From: Tomocerus qinae
Lineage: Eukaryota > Arthropoda > Collembola > Entomobryomorpha > Tomoceridae
NCBI GenBank assembly: GCA_020055645.1
Contig: CM034546.1
Coordinates: 91,884,001-91,948,000, forward strand
Length of the DNA: 64,000 bases
Direction: 5' to 3'
In this document: piece after piece, positions 19,401-34,000 of the stretch
How positions within the stretch are numbered: position 1 is the stretch's first letter
How the letters are laid out: each line of letters opens with the position of its first letter
Notes under the pieces: model-generated
The model's database searches: none
What the model was told of the DNA's origin: nothing
Seen by the model: the letters and a program-made list of their open reading frames with translations, nothing else
Program-made: the position numbers and the translations under genes

Positions 19401-22400
19401 AAGCAACCTTTTTAATTATTTTGTACTAGTTGAACTAAATAAGTCCGCATTCTGCATGGAATATAACTGATAGGCGGCTACCGAAAGGTGTGTTAACTCA
19501 TTTACTCACATGAATAAAGTAGAATTGAATGCTCTACACTTCCTTAGTTAAGTTGTAAGAATATCAAGTGAAGTTTTTCACTTTTACAGTACAATGTACA
19601 CATGGGTACCGTTGTACTGAAATATACTTATTGAATCAGTAGCCTGCACACCGGACTTTCATCTACTGATTATTGAATGTGCAAATACCTAAAGAACTTT
19701 TAGTATTTATAATCAGATATGAATTTGACTTTTCTAGATAAATTCTACCGTTTTTCTTGTACTTCTATGAGTTGAAGTGGTACTACAAAATGCACAATTT
19801 ACGTAATGAGGTAGTACAGTAAATCTCTTGTCTCTCCCAGAATTTAAATCTAGTTGGGTTTGGTATGTACGTATATTATTTTGTCCTTAGTGTAGCTGTC
19901 TTGTCATTTTGTTAGTTTTTATAACTGGTCTTCTATGCTTATTACATGTCACTCAGAAATGAACCGGTATAGGATACTCAGACACTCAGACATGTATCAA
20001 TATACGAGTGTGTGTACATATTATGCTGCATGTGGGATATAAAAAGTTTAAAGAGGTGAGACTGAATACGACTAAAAGCACAGAAATTGTAATTCTTTTA
20101 CTGATAACATCAGTAGGAAGTTTCAATTGAAAGATTCGTCAGAACAATGAGTGAACAGGTGGAAAATTGCTTTATATGTGTAGTTTGAGTATAAGTTTGA
20201 CTGCTTTTTCGGCCGGTGTGATATGAGTGTCTGGTTCTTAAGAGCAAATAATCTCAGGCTTTCAGTCACATTGTCAGTATTCATCTTTTAAAGAGAAGAC
20301 ACATCAAGTCAAGTCAAGCCGGAGACAGGAGATTTAACTCAAACAGCCTAAGCAATTTAGTATGTGTGTAAAAGTTAGAATGCATACATGAAATGCACTT
20401 GACTAAAGCAAGATAGGTTCTCTTACCCTAAACATCTGAAAAACCTGTGGGGAATGATTGTAAAGGAATAATGCACCAAAGGCAAGAAAATAAAAACAGT
20501 AGTCATTTTATGGATGTAATTTATAAAGCAAAAGCAAAGAAAATCATGAAGATTTATAATCCAGTGAAAAAACGATTTTTTTTCAAGAAACAAGAGTTTT
20601 TTATTTGATTCGATCGCTATAAAGATAGCGTGAGGGAATGATGAGAGTTTATGAGTGTGCAAACACACTGGGTATGATGGCTTGTAAGTAGTGGATAAGT
20701 ACAAGTTACACTATTGTTCCAAGATAAAATTAGATCCCTCTGGGCATGCTTGTAGTAGTGTTTCCATCCAATTATCTGATAAATTTTTCTTTCTTCTTTC
20801 CATTTTCTTCAAGGTTTTCATTTGATTTAGGCAGAAAATGGGCAAACACTACGTAGGGCTAACATATTTGAAAATGAATTGGTTGTTTGGGAATTGAAAA
20901 GCTATTCATCAAATATATATCGGAAATTGTTGCGTTTCTTTTTCTCTGTATGACATGACATTTTTAGTGTGCAATTATTATTACGTGCATGTAAGTTACT
21001 TGGCTATCAATAAATATTAAACAAAACTCAAGGTGTGTCTGGTTTTGTTGTCTGATCTAGTGTGGTCTGGCCGGGGTCTACAATGGGTACCAATCTGCCT
21101 TCACAGTACTCTGTAGCATGAAAAGAATGTTCTGATCAAATTCAAATTTGTCTATTAGTAGGACATGATGTGATGTGAGTGAGCAAGCACAAATTAGATC
21201 TGATTTTCTAGTCGAGTCTAGTCCACCCATATTGTTTATGACCTCCTTGGTAATTCCGTACTGGACTAGATTACAAATTGAAATGGGGAGTTTCATTATG
21301 CAGCCTAATTGCACTTTGTTTACATAGATTGTGAAGAATACTATATAATAGAAGAAAGAAAAATTAAGTACATATTGGATAGTACTCGTACTTTAGCATG
21401 GTATAACTAATAAACTCCCTACTGGTAACTTATGTTCATCTCATCGTAATACAAAAGTGTTTACAATGGGTACGTAGGAGTGGGATGTAGAAATAGTAGC
21501 GCGTAGCAAGTGAGGTTAAGCTATGTTATCTTTGCTTTTATGATTTATTGCCAACTGTTTTGATGAAAAATTGAAGAATGATGTGAGTGTGTCAATACTG
21601 AATGGGAAAAACAAAAGAATTAGTTAGTAATAAGGGCCGATTGGACTGGACTTCTTTGGGTTGAGTTGATATACTGCATTTACCTTCATCTTAGACGTGC
21701 GAGATGGTGTACGGTAATAAACAAGAGTATTATGTACGTACAATCTCCGCATGTGTGTATCTGTGTTTACAATATGAAGTTGTTCCGTTAGTTAACAATT
21801 GAATTCATTTGTCTTGAGTTGTTGTACATCACATAATGTACTACATCGTGTGATGTGATGTTAGTTAATACATAAATACACTTTACCTGTTGCTAGAGAC
21901 ATGAGGGATTCTGTTTGAAATAGTACGAGACACGAAGTCCAGTTTAAAAACTTCATAAAATCCAATAGGGACAACCTGAACGTGACCATTTCTTTGCTGC
22001 GACTATTAGAACACGAAAATCTCAGCACCCAGATTGGCATGATTCGTAAATCATTCTTTTGTTTGCTCTGGCCCTTATGACGGAGTTAGTGTAGAACGGA
22101 TGGACAGACATGTTTTGCCATCTTGGCCCATGTTGTTTGCACTTGTAGATGTCTTTCGCAGAAAAGGACAGATCCGTCCATCCTATATTGCAGGCAATGT
22201 ACAGCTAATTTAATCTTTGGACAATTTTCATGTAAAATTCTGTATACATGCGATCTCACGTTCACTAATTTTATTTTTACAGTGAACTTGTCATATACGT
22301 CAATTTAAGAATTCCTCAGGGATTTTAATGCAATTGTAATTGGGCAATGATACTATTACCTACATATTCTTCGAACATCACTGTCAAATTGGTCACTACG

Positions 22401-25400
22401 ACTTCATTTGCCCAATGGAAGAGTTGCTTGGCTAGTAGTATAGATACGATGCGTCAGTTATCAGTGCCAGGGGTCATTTCAGATGACATGACCTACGCGA
22501 GAGTAGGATAATGGACACTCGACTTGATTTGACTCACTCGCATCTCAGATCGTCTGTACTTAGGGCACTAATGTATCTTGTAATTAGATTATTGATCTTT
22601 GTTTGTCCTAGTCTTGGGATATTAAATGATTTACATGACTGTGTTAATTCGGTTATAAGAGAATTGGTTAAATAGGCTGACGTCGAGAGTGGATGGAAGT
22701 GCATAGGTATGAAAACAAATGCACTAGGCAATGTACCCTGGTGGATGTTGCACATAAAATATTGCAGTTCAAGGCTTTTTGTCAATCATTTACATGTAGG
22801 AACAATACTCAGCTGGGCTACAATGAATTCTATAGAAATAAAATTAAGATGAAGAGATAGATAGAATGCATTAGATGAAAAGCGATGTGTACACATTTGC
22901 AATAACGAATTGCCTCCTGGCATGGTTTCATTTTCCGGACGGGCTGTCAGATAGTTTATGATGTGCGTGCGTGAGACTTGAACTGAAACCGTCAAGTGAT
23001 CTTTTTCACTATTAATTTATGAAGAAATTGCAGTATTTGTGTCTAACTTTGCTGTGCTAACCGATGCTGGGGCAGATTAAAGAAGAATTAAATGGCGAAA
23101 TTATTTCTCCATTTATTTTACTCATTTATGTGTGTACCTATGAATAGTAGGTATAGCTGTAGTAGCTGTACATGCACATAGGTATTGGCTATCCGAAAAG
23201 ACATTAAATTTTTAATGGAAATTGAGATTCCGTTAGTTTGTAAATATATGTTATTTTCGCCAATAACTGTCAGAAAGTCAAATACGAAAACCTGTAAATT
23301 ATTGTCGAAAACTCTTTTAGTATCTGCTAAACACAAGATTGTATATGTTGGATTGGGCTGAAAAAGAATCATTTAGATACAATCAGCTCAGTTACCCACT
23401 CTGTTAGATTTCTAATGGGGTTCCGAATTGACAATCAATACTATAATTTCGGGGCAATCATACAGATAATTACAGCTTTGAGCTCCTTGTTAAGAAATCT
23501 GTTTTGTCTGAATGCATTTGAGTTTATCCCTATAATGAATAAATCGATGTAAAGATGATAATAAAGGGTAGCCGCATTGTTTTTCTGGGATTAAGCCAGA
23601 GTTTCCAACTCACGCAAATCCGGACAATCCGGACCCTCTGTTGTTGAAGTGATTATTATATCCACTGCGGATATGAATTGTAAATGTACAGAGATGTGTG
23701 ATGTTAGAAGTGGTGGTATTATTTCCCTTGCAGCATATCATCGTTGAACTTAGCCTAGAACTTTATTACGATTTTCCTGAATATGTGAAATTGTACACTA
23801 GGAAATGAAAAGCATATACACGGTAGTGCAATAATTGTTAGGAATACACATGTCCATGTATCTCATACATATCAAATACCAAATCCACAGAAATGTTTAT
23901 GATGCTGGAAACGTCCAGAAATTATAGTGGTTAATTTATATAGATTTGACATTTATTGCCATCCTACCAGCAAACCCCAAAGTTGCTTACTCGCACCACC
24001 CTATTATTTACATATCTCTGTCTATGTACGTTTCGTTTTCGTTCTGCATTTTGAATTCAAATCTGAGTTGAATTACAGGAACACCATAACTCATGAATTA
24101 GATAAGATTCTAAGAATTTTTTTTGACTGTGCGTTCGTTTCATTCCATTTATTGATTGCGTGTAGCCTATCAGTTCCATCGGGGAGACCTACCTATTTAA
24201 GTTAACCAGTAAGTTACCATGTATTACTGCGATGTATTCGGAGTAGAGAGGCATTGTGATATTTGTTCATGTAGGCAAGGCATGTCCTTATGTGTATTTT
24301 TGAAAACAATAAAATGCAGTAGTAATAAGTTGCGTTGGCATACCAAATAGGAATATAGGAGTAGTAGGAGTGTTGCGTTACGTTACGTCCTTTGGGCATA
24401 ATGGAGTAGTCCTACCTTAGAGTCTTATAGTAAGTACGTGTACCTTGCTCTTGATATCTACTTGCATATTGCACATGTAGTTAATATTAGTTATGTACAT
24501 ACAGAGGTATGCTGTATTTACTACATGGGTTTGTAAATATTAGTTGGTAGTCCAGAGCTGAGCTAGACAAACACTACGAAATACAAAACGAAATAGAACA
24601 ATAGTGTGTGGTAGTGGTGGAAGTAGGAGTCTCATATTGTTAAAATACAATGGTAGAAAAGTAAAGTAACTCATCTCATGATATTATACATGAGGATATG
24701 AGTCACATTCACAGCACATCACTTCAGAAGGCATTAGCCACACCGTTCTTGTGTTAGATCCTAGCATAAGTAACTCTATAACGTTGCATCCACTCTAAAG
24801 TACGCTCAAGTTGAAGTAATCAAAGAATAATGAAGAAAACCTTATAGAGAGGGTTGAGACAGTGAAAGAGCAGTATTAGTAAAACAGTGCTTATGCACTC
24901 TTTTATGCAGAAACACATGTACATAATATTATGTGATATTAAAGGCGGATACTATACTAGGAAAAGGGAGATAGTACAGACTGCATGCTGGACTGAACAG
25001 TTTTGAACATTGCATACACATCCACATACATATCGTAGAGAACAGTAAAGAACAGTGCACCTGTGTTTCACCCTCTCCGTCGTCCTCTCTAACTCTGCAC
25101 ACTCAATCAGGTAAGGTATAGTAACTGGTAGTTCTGTTCATGGTGAGGCAATCCAGCTAGTCATATACTAAGGATAAGGTAAAGGTAAAAGGTAATAATC
25201 ATGAGAATGGAATGAGAAGGAAGGTTGTGGAAGGAGAATATGTTTCCTCACTCACTGCAATGTACAATGCTGTTTGTAGGATGGAATAGTGATGGCCATC
25301 TAGATTTTCGGTCATGCAAGTGAGTCAGACTGTCAGATAGAGACGGTAAATGCAAGTAAACCTCCTATAAGTATATTGTACTTGTACTGGGTATGTAGAA

Positions 25401-28400
25401 TAATAGTGCATAATATGGGCATAGAATGGGCTCTACATGTTTAACTTGCATACATAGACATAACACAACTTGACTTGGTCGAGTACTCTTTCAACGAACT
25501 TTTCTGTGATGTGAATTTTTTGAATTTTATTAATTTCTGTGTTGTCCGTGATTTTTAAACATTCCAATTTGGTAGGGGAGTGGGGAAAGGGAGTAGAGGC
25601 TCTTTGGTAAGATTTTTTATTCGATTTTCTAACGATTCCTTCAATATTTTTCTGTTGTTATCACTCAGGAATATTTATTTTGTATAGATTTGAGGTGATA
25701 GGGTGTACAGTATGTATAGTTGGAGGAGCATAGGAAGTGTTTGGAATGTGTTTTCTAGGACTACGTTTAGATAGTCGTTGGAAAACATTTAGGGTGCGTA
25801 TGTGTACGGATGATTGTGAAATTACTCAATCAACCCATTCTTCTTTGCGTGAGTCATTTTTCAAGTGTCACCCGATTAATTTTTATGTTGTCAAATGATG
25901 TTCTTTACACTTCTGCACCCGCCCGCCGTTCCAATCTATATCCACATTTGAAGTCCAAATGCAATGAGCAAATTCCAATGTGTTTAAGCTGATAGGGAGA
26001 CATTTAATGCTAAACCGAACATATCTCTGCTAATTTTGTGATAACTGTATCTGTAGCATAATGTGTACCTAGATAATTTAATTTGTGTATCTCTAGATTA
26101 TCCATCCTGAACCACTGCAAAATATGAATCCCTAATGTGTTTACATGTAAACAGTTATGCATGTAAGTTAGTAAGATAAGGATTTATCTCTATTTGTCTG
26201 CAGCTTTAAGAATTTTTACATTAGCCATACAGTTCTACTAGGCATTCTACCATGAGAGAAGCAATAATAGACTCGTTAATCGGTAGATGAGTTAGAGTCA
26301 GTGTGCTATATTTGATCATGTTTTCGCAAGGATGAAGCCGAGTTTATGCGTTGAGTTACATAGTATTAGTGTAAATCTGGTCGTCAGCACTTCTATTAAT
26401 ACTTTTATTGCGGCTCCTATTTAAGTGCTCACCTAACTTTAGTTATGGTTGTTAACAGTTTGTCAGCACATTCTGTTTACATTAGGGAGGCAACAGGCAT
26501 CTTGCTTTTTCTCTGACGTAACCCATATAATTTGCCAAAATTGAAGTTCTATGTAAGTAATAATGCAATTATGCCATGATACCTTCTCAAATATTTGCTT
26601 TCGCATTTCGCATTTACAAGTGCAGAACTGCTTAATTGACAGCAAAGAAAGAATGTCAGCAGTTTTGCTATGTGCCGACTCGGAAAATTGTGGCACGTTT
26701 TTTTGTGGTTGAGTTTCTTCAACTATTTATGTGCCAATTAAGAGCAGGATATCCGAAGTAATCAACTGAAAGGACAAAATCATTGTAACATAATCCAGTC
26801 ACGAAACTTTATGCTTATAACGTACAAGTTTTACTTACATACTTAACATAATCAGCAAATATACTTTTTATTAATTTCCTCCGACAATAATTTTATTGAT
26901 TCTTAATTTCGATAATTTCAAAATTGGAATCTACAAGAAATTGATTGCATGCAAAATGCAAACTATGGGTAGTTTTAGATACTTTACTATTATAATAGCA
27001 GTCTTGTGACAAGTAGTAAATCTGTTAGTGGTACTTCAATAAATATAGAATTTCAATTTCAATATTTTCAATAGAATATAGAATAGACTGATGATGGTGA
27101 TAAAACCGGCAATGCTATATGAGTAAAAAAATGGTAAACCTCTGCATATTTTATCTTGTTTGATTCAGCCTATTGGAACTCATCAAAATTATGGTTTATA
27201 CTGCTAGACTACAGCTACAGATATATATCACTTCCCCAGTAAATGCACAGAAGCATATAAGCAGCAAATCCATTAAAAGGACTTATTAAGGCCAAGTGTC
27301 AACTTAGTGGAATGCTGAATGTCATATTACTAACTGTGACGTTCATGATTAAGATGACGAAATTATAGTTCTGAAGTCATATAAATAGTACATAGTATTT
27401 TCGAAGAACAACTTTTGTGCAATACGGTTGACTCGTGTGGACTCACAACAAAGACAATATGGCAAACAATGTTAATGTTAAGCTTCTTACGCAAACAGTT
27501 GGCACAGATAGCATCTACATGTCTCAGGAATATGGTTGCTGCAGTGGAAAAATAACACTATTATTAGGATATAATTGTTTCGTTTTATAAACGTTTAATC
27601 GTTCCCCAATCGGTCGCAGTTATTTAGTAACCAAGCTCATTAGTAAGTACTTTATGGTTATCGCTAAATAATTGTTTGATGCCTATTAAAGATGGTCAGG
27701 TTATAGCGTCTGTAGGCCGTATCTTGTATTGATGGTCTTTGTGATTTGCCAAAGAGATAAAATAATTTAGAGACTTTTATAGTGTCTCAAGCTGTTATTA
27801 ATCTGTCTGTACAAGACATAACCACTTTTATAGAAAGATGAAGTAATGTAAAAATGAGATGGACATGACAAGACAGAGCAAGAGTCAATAGACAACTTGT
27901 TAAAATATAAGATAAAGTAGCTTCATCCAGCTCTGCTGGATTGGCTCTGTTGTTTGTGGTAGTTCTGGTTCTGAGTTCTGATGACTAGCCTGGCATGCCA
28001 GTTGTGCTATACGATGACCTCGTCTGAGGCTATAATCTAATTATATATTTACATCAGGTTACGTATTTCCTACTTCGCCTTTCGCTTTCATTTACTACGA
28101 AATACGAGATAGAATAGATTTACCTATGGATAGGTATTGCTAAAAATGGCAATTGTCTGCATTCAGCTTGACAGACAGCACAATAACGTATTACGTGATA
28201 AAAATATACCTAGATATACCTTTCCATTATGGGGTAAATACGAATTGAATGGTACCTAGGATTTTATCATAATTCCTGATGGTATCAGCTCATCTCTGAC
28301 ATGACACGACTGACTTTAATAATAAGAATTTTTATAGCAGATAATCCAGTCCACGATAATTTATTCCACCCACAGATGTATTTCTCTGTGCAGTGTTTAG

Positions 28401-29040
28401 GAGTCATATGGGGCTGCATACCTATTCGAAGATACAGATACATAAAATAATGAAGCTCCAATGTAGTTATTTAGGTAGGCACGATAATGATCATTTAATA
28501 ATCACATTATTGTTTGTGCTAGAGCGAGAGATGTATATGCCTAACGTTTCATTACTAGTTTGCTAGTTTACTAGAGCATTGTAATAAAATAAACTTGAAT
28601 ATATTTTTATAATGACTGTGTTTGTTCTGTACTATACTGAATAGAAGTAGGTACATTGAATCTCTATATGGCTGTTGGCTATATAACTTGGTAATGAATG
28701 AAGTATATAATTGGCTACTCTTTGTCAGATGTGTGAGAGCAACGTGCGATTTAATCGTTTTGCTTAACTTTTTGTGAGGAAGAGCTTTGTGGGTACACTG
28801 GCTAATAAGATATAATGAAATAATGGTTACTACTAGATCGAGATCTCATGGTCACCCAGTTTACACTGAACTTGAGAGTTTCGGCTACTGAACTGACGTT
28901 GTGAGTGAACTATACCCACAAGAGCCACTCTTCTTTGTGCTGGACTGGAGTTCGTTAGAACTGGAATATTATAGCTATTCATGTAGTGTGTAATAGAATC
29001 AAGAATATTTTTACAAGTTTCGTGTATTTGTACGCTGTAG

Positions 29041-29163
29041 TAGTTAACATTCCACGCTGGAAACCAACCGGCGATTTCTTCGAATCGGCCGTTGTAACCT
29101 TTAAGCAGTCAGAGTCAGAGTTCGTTACAGAATGGAGAAATTCTCCTCTACTCATACATAAAT
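29041..29163 (+). CDS. Weak candidate exon upstream of the spectrin-repeat gene
   Basis: A short GC-richer patch in AT-rich DNA. In the frame of 29046 it reads as an acidic/aromatic peptide (PRWKPTGDFFESAVV, then SESEFVTEW) and is open back to a TAG at 28956-28958. A CTGTAG or GTAGTAG preceded by T-rich sequence could be the acceptor. The only donor candidate after it (AAATA/GTACAT at 29164) is poor. The minus strand is also open here (28979-29170), so the strand is not certain. If real it may be an earlier exon of the gene at 30.9 kb. Confidence 0.22.
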
Positions 29164-30382
29164 AGTACATTGCACAAAGATAAGAGTTTCTTTGTTTTAG
29201 TGAACCTAGTGAGGTTAGAGTTTATTACTCTAACACATATATATAATCCTTGTACAAAGAACTCATAAACCTAGACTCTATTTTCCCGATGACAGGAGCC
29301 ACTATGTGATTTGCTGACTGAGTCTTAGGAAAATGGACTGATAGTGGCTGATTTAGACAAACATAGAGGAAATTCTAAATAATCTATACGTTGACTCAAG
29401 CTGACTAAATAGAAGGTAGAGGATGTGTTTATCATTGCCTTACTACTGCTCGCGTTGTAGTATTTTTATCTGAAGAAAAGTAAGACTAACGGTTAAAAGT
29501 GCAAAATATTTCGTGCAATAAGGTTTTATTAGATAATAGTAATAAGCCTCGGTTTTGTTTTTGCTTTATGACTAAAAGTTATTTGAACAAGAATAGGACG
29601 GAAATGGTGAATAGGTATTAGAGGTCACCAACTGCCAGCAAGTTTTATTAGAGTGATATGAAGAAACGTCTTAACTGACAATGTTTACAAAAGTAGTTCG
29701 TTGGAGTTATTTAGATGTGCACTACAGTTTGTGGATGATACAGATTTAACACTATGTGATATTGTGATGTGCTTAGTGCAAGTAAAAGAACTTCCCGTTT
29801 CCCACCATATTGTGCCGCGTTTTGGCTGGGAGCATATACTATCGGTATAATATGTATAATAAAACTTATGCAGTTTATATGAGCATGTGCATGTGATTGG
29901 GTTTAAATGTGAAGTTTAAGTAGCAGGGAGTACTACTGTATTATATACTGCACAGATGGGAATTAATTGACACTAGTTTGTTTTGGGTTCAACTTATCTT
30001 ATCAGGTTTGTTAGGAAATCCGTGACATGTCTGTTATGTTGCCTGTGTAAATGTAGTAAGGTTATTTGTAGGTGTTTTGTCGACTCTAAACCATTGGGGC
30101 ATGCATGCAGAGTATCACAATTATAACGTTTTGGCTCTATACTGTAGTTTTCTCCCGTATCGAAAACACAAAAATAATTATGTACTGTTAATACATAAAT
30201 ACGTGAGTAGTGTGATTTGTAGCAAAATACTTCAGTTTTGTCTGTCGAGGAATAGTTTTACTAATTGAGTTTTATTTTGTTTTGCAGAGCCTAGCCATGG
30301 TTCGCTGAAATGGCTTAACCAAGTTCCAGGCCTCGTTACATAAGGTTAATTCTGTTACACGACCGATTAGTCTTTGTAAGAA

Positions 30383-30397
30383 GTAACGTAACGTAAC
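30383..30397. repeat. (GTAAC)3 tandem repeat
   Basis: Three perfect copies of a 5-bp unit. No function is evident. Confidence 0.8.
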
Positions 30398-30940
30398 GAA
30401 GTAAGAATGCGGGACTTAAGCGATGAGAACATTCAGAAGAATCGTATGAAGACGAGCTCAAAATTACTTATAACAGACTGAATTCAAGACGGAAAAAAGA
30501 CTGAAATCACTAAATTTTTGACGATTTACTAAAAACAACTAACGAAAGTCCAAAACAAGACGGAAGATAACATTTTGAAATTGGAGTCTACACTCTACCT
30601 GGTGCCAAATTGTATTGGAAGAATTGGAGAACGGAAAATTACTTCTCTTTACTCTAATACTTAAAGACCTACTTCAACACGACCGAATAGATTAATTGCC
30701 AAATTCATCCCTAAAAATTTTGTAGCTGTGATTTACTCTGAGCTTTCTTATCTTATCTTTGTGTTGGACAGCAAAAATTCTACGAAAAACAATGGAATCA
30801 GCTCTCGATTTATTTAAAAAATAATTTTACTTTTCCTCGTCAAAATCACTGCTCTATTCATGTAAGATCTCTATAAACTCGTATTCACGTATTCATTTAA
30901 ATTATCGCAAGTTTCTTACATGTTGTGTCTTCATTTGCAG

Positions 30941-31082
30941 TTAACAAAATGAATCAGATGAAGTGTAGCATATCCATGTCATCTTTGGATTCTAACTCGA
31001 AATTCTTGAAGACTCCAGAAAGTCTTAAGAAGTCCGAGTTTGATTCAAGACATTGCAACAGCCTCAACTCTAAGAAACCCAG
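30941..31082 (+). CDS. Spectrin-repeat gene, exon 1 in view
   Basis: Acceptor TTTGCAG at 30934-30940 and donor AG/GTAATA at 31083. The T-rich tract before the acceptor means at least one exon lies upstream, coding or untranslated. The exon gives 44 codons plus two bases from ATG 30949. Confidence 0.75.
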
Positions 31083-34000
31083 GTAATAGAACAGAACATT
31101 AAGAATTAATTTAAAGAGAATTGATAAAGTGTTTGCTTACGTTACCCATTTTCCTGAGTATCATCTATGTCAAATGACCGATTAGGATGCAAACTTTCTA
31201 TGACATATTGTCTAGAGAGTGGCTGTAATTAAAAGTATTATGTGTTATTGTCTAAGAATACAATATTGTTTCGAAATCCGGTTTTTCCTGCAACACGTTC
31301 TGTTTATACAACCTAAAAATGCAAGTTTCGTAGAAATAAACAAAGTACTACCCCACATTGCTTAATAAGGATTGACATATGCCAATAGCTGACTTGCAGT
31401 TTATATTTAAGCTGTTGTTTATTTGCTTTGAAATAATGGTATTGGTTATAGTAAGTGACGTAACGTGTGTGTTCATCGTATATCATATATTAAGTTTGTA
31501 CAAACTGAGATATGTCAATATACAATTGGAAGAACATTGCCTTACACATTCACAAATGGTTTAGTGTATGAAGAGAGGTTTTATTTCCTTGTTAGTTTTA
31601 CACAAATGCTAACATAAAAATGCACCTTGTCTATCAATATAAGTGGCAAAAGGAAATATTATTACTTAATACTCCGTTTCCTGATGCCTTGTTTATAGCT
31701 AGTTGGGCTGGATAGTTGAAGCCGGAGCCATTTGTAAGAGAAAAAAGTTTTTAGAGTTCAGTTTTGTAAAAAGAATAGACACAGAAAGTTTAGGGTTAGA
31801 ACAAGTGCGACAAATATATATTATTTAACATGAATTACTTAACTGATTTTGTTTCGAGCCTGTGGAATGGGTATTTAATTAAAATTACTGTTTCTTTTGT
31901 TGTAAAAACATTGGTTATTATAGTTGGTACTCAATGTGTGATATTGTGATGTGATAACGTTTGTTTTTTTATGTTAGGCGCACATTGGAAAAGAAAATGT
32001 GGAGGCGATCTTGGGGTTCTTCAGAGGAAGGGCATCAGGAAGAATTTTGGAAAACATGCATGCAAACCTGTCAGGTAAATTGTTTTTTTGACTTTGCGTG
32101 AGTTTGATTAAGAATTTAGAGCCTGTATGTGAGTAATGTGTAATGAAGTTGGGTAGCATTTTAAAAGATGACATTTTTTCGTTTCAACAACTATAAAAAA
32201 TTGGGAAAGCACAGAAAGGTTTCCAGAAATCATTTTAATAAATTCTTAAAAACTATGCATTTGATGTGATAATTGCAATTATGATAATTGTAAGATAATT
32301 GCCCTATTAACTCTCTTCTTGAATTATATAAAAGATTAGGTAAGTTTTCCTTTAAATAACGTGCATTAAGTTCTTTAAGTGAACTTCGAAACCTATAAGC
32401 TAAGAACTCTTTGAATCTCAAACAGAAGTTTATATTTAGTATTATAAGCACATTTGTGGCTCGTAAATCGTGTTAGCAATAGAATTAATGAACTGTTCTA
32501 AGTCTTTAGTGTGACCCACAAGACGTTAAGAAACGATCATCATGATTTCCTTGAATCTACTATTAAAAATGATGGAATAAACTGTAACAACCATAAAAAT
32601 CTGTACACAATTCGAATTTTGATTATCTAGTTTATTCACTTATATTTTTTTTAAATATCTTAAATCCCAAAAGTCCTTTTTAGGTTAGTATTTCCCTTGA
32701 TTCCATTGTAAACTAGTGGATTAAATATTTTTCGATGGTAACTTTTGTAGATATGATTTAGAGTTTCATTATATCGAAATCTTTATGTCAGAAAATTACT
32801 ACCAGTTATATTGGTTTTATATACTTACTACATAATGTTATGGTTCAAGAAAACGAATGTCTGTTACAATACAATGTCTTGATAATTTTGAAACGATGTT
32901 TATACAGGGGTTATCGAACGGTAACGCTGATCAGAATGGTTTGAAAGATTTCCTGGAACATTACACAAAAGCATGCGAATGGCTGAACTCTGTTCAAATA
33001 GAAAGAGGTCGATTCGCGGATGCCAGTGAACTTTCTATGCTGGTAAAAATCCTTTTGTCATAATATCCATTTCATACAAAAATAAATTACAGGAATTTAT
33101 GTGCCTTTCATTTTTGTAGGCAAAGGAATTGCTGAATAAGAAATCCTGGAGAGAAGAAATAAACGGAAGAGCTACAGTTCTCACCCAAAAGTATGTGAAT
33201 GTTAAGGCGTTATATATTTTTACCCGTTCTGCTTTAGCATGAAGAGTCGGTGTTTAATAACCTGATTTGTGAACCTATATTGGGGGTCTAGCTATTATTT
33301 ACGCAATGTGCAGTTTTTCATAATATTTACATTAATGAGTATGGAATTTTGGATATAACTCTTTAATATATAGTTGTAATAGTTGCAGTAATCTGATTTT
33401 AATTGTGATGTAGTACACATCTTGGTAGAATAGTAAGTAAATCAATTAAGAGAGGATTTTCCTTTTCTTGGATTGGGGAAAATCTCTTCAATGTAGTAAG
33501 TTCAGATTCAGATGACATAGCGAGACAATAGCTGCCATATCACGGTGAAATAACGAAGCTCTAGGAGAGGCAAGTTAGGTAGCTGTGCTCTCAAATGAAT
33601 TAATGTGAATGAGATGAGTAACATAGGAAAATAGAAGGAGCAAAATTATGGCCAAGGCTGACTAGCAGAGTGCCTATCTTGTTAGACCTTGATGTCAATG
33701 CATGTGAATTGTTACAGCATCCATTCTCCAAGCTGTTATTATCATTATTACCATTTTAATCTTACCTAAGTTGTCATTAAGATGCAGGATGTTATTTATA
33801 TGAAATGATGATGCCCTACAACGCAACCAATATGTCTTCATGTGGCTTAATTGGTTTTCTATATAATGGGCAAAATTAACAAGTTCCAGCTCAAACGCAT
33901 TGCTACTTCAACATTAAGTAGAACAGTGTATCCTGTCGTTGGAAACATTTTACTTAAGAACTATTACTTATGTGCAAATTGATAGTGAAAGACATTTTTG

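Larger units (their letters stand above)
16479..30948. other. Non-coding AT-rich region between the retrotransposon and the spectrin-repeat exons
   Basis: About 14.5 kb with no convincing gene. Short random frames under 100 codons occur on both strands. The DNA has many near-repeats of 4-7 bases, for example TCAAG repeats near 20308 and GATGT repeats near 21852. The only stretch with protein-like texture is the candidate exon at about 29041-29163. It may include upstream introns or the promoter of the downstream gene. Confidence 0.6.

Noticed and set aside
30288..30345. Possible exon after TTTTGCAG at 30281-30287
   Set aside because: All sensible frames meet a stop before the only good donor (AAG/GTTAAT). 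It could be 5' untranslated sequence but nothing proves it.
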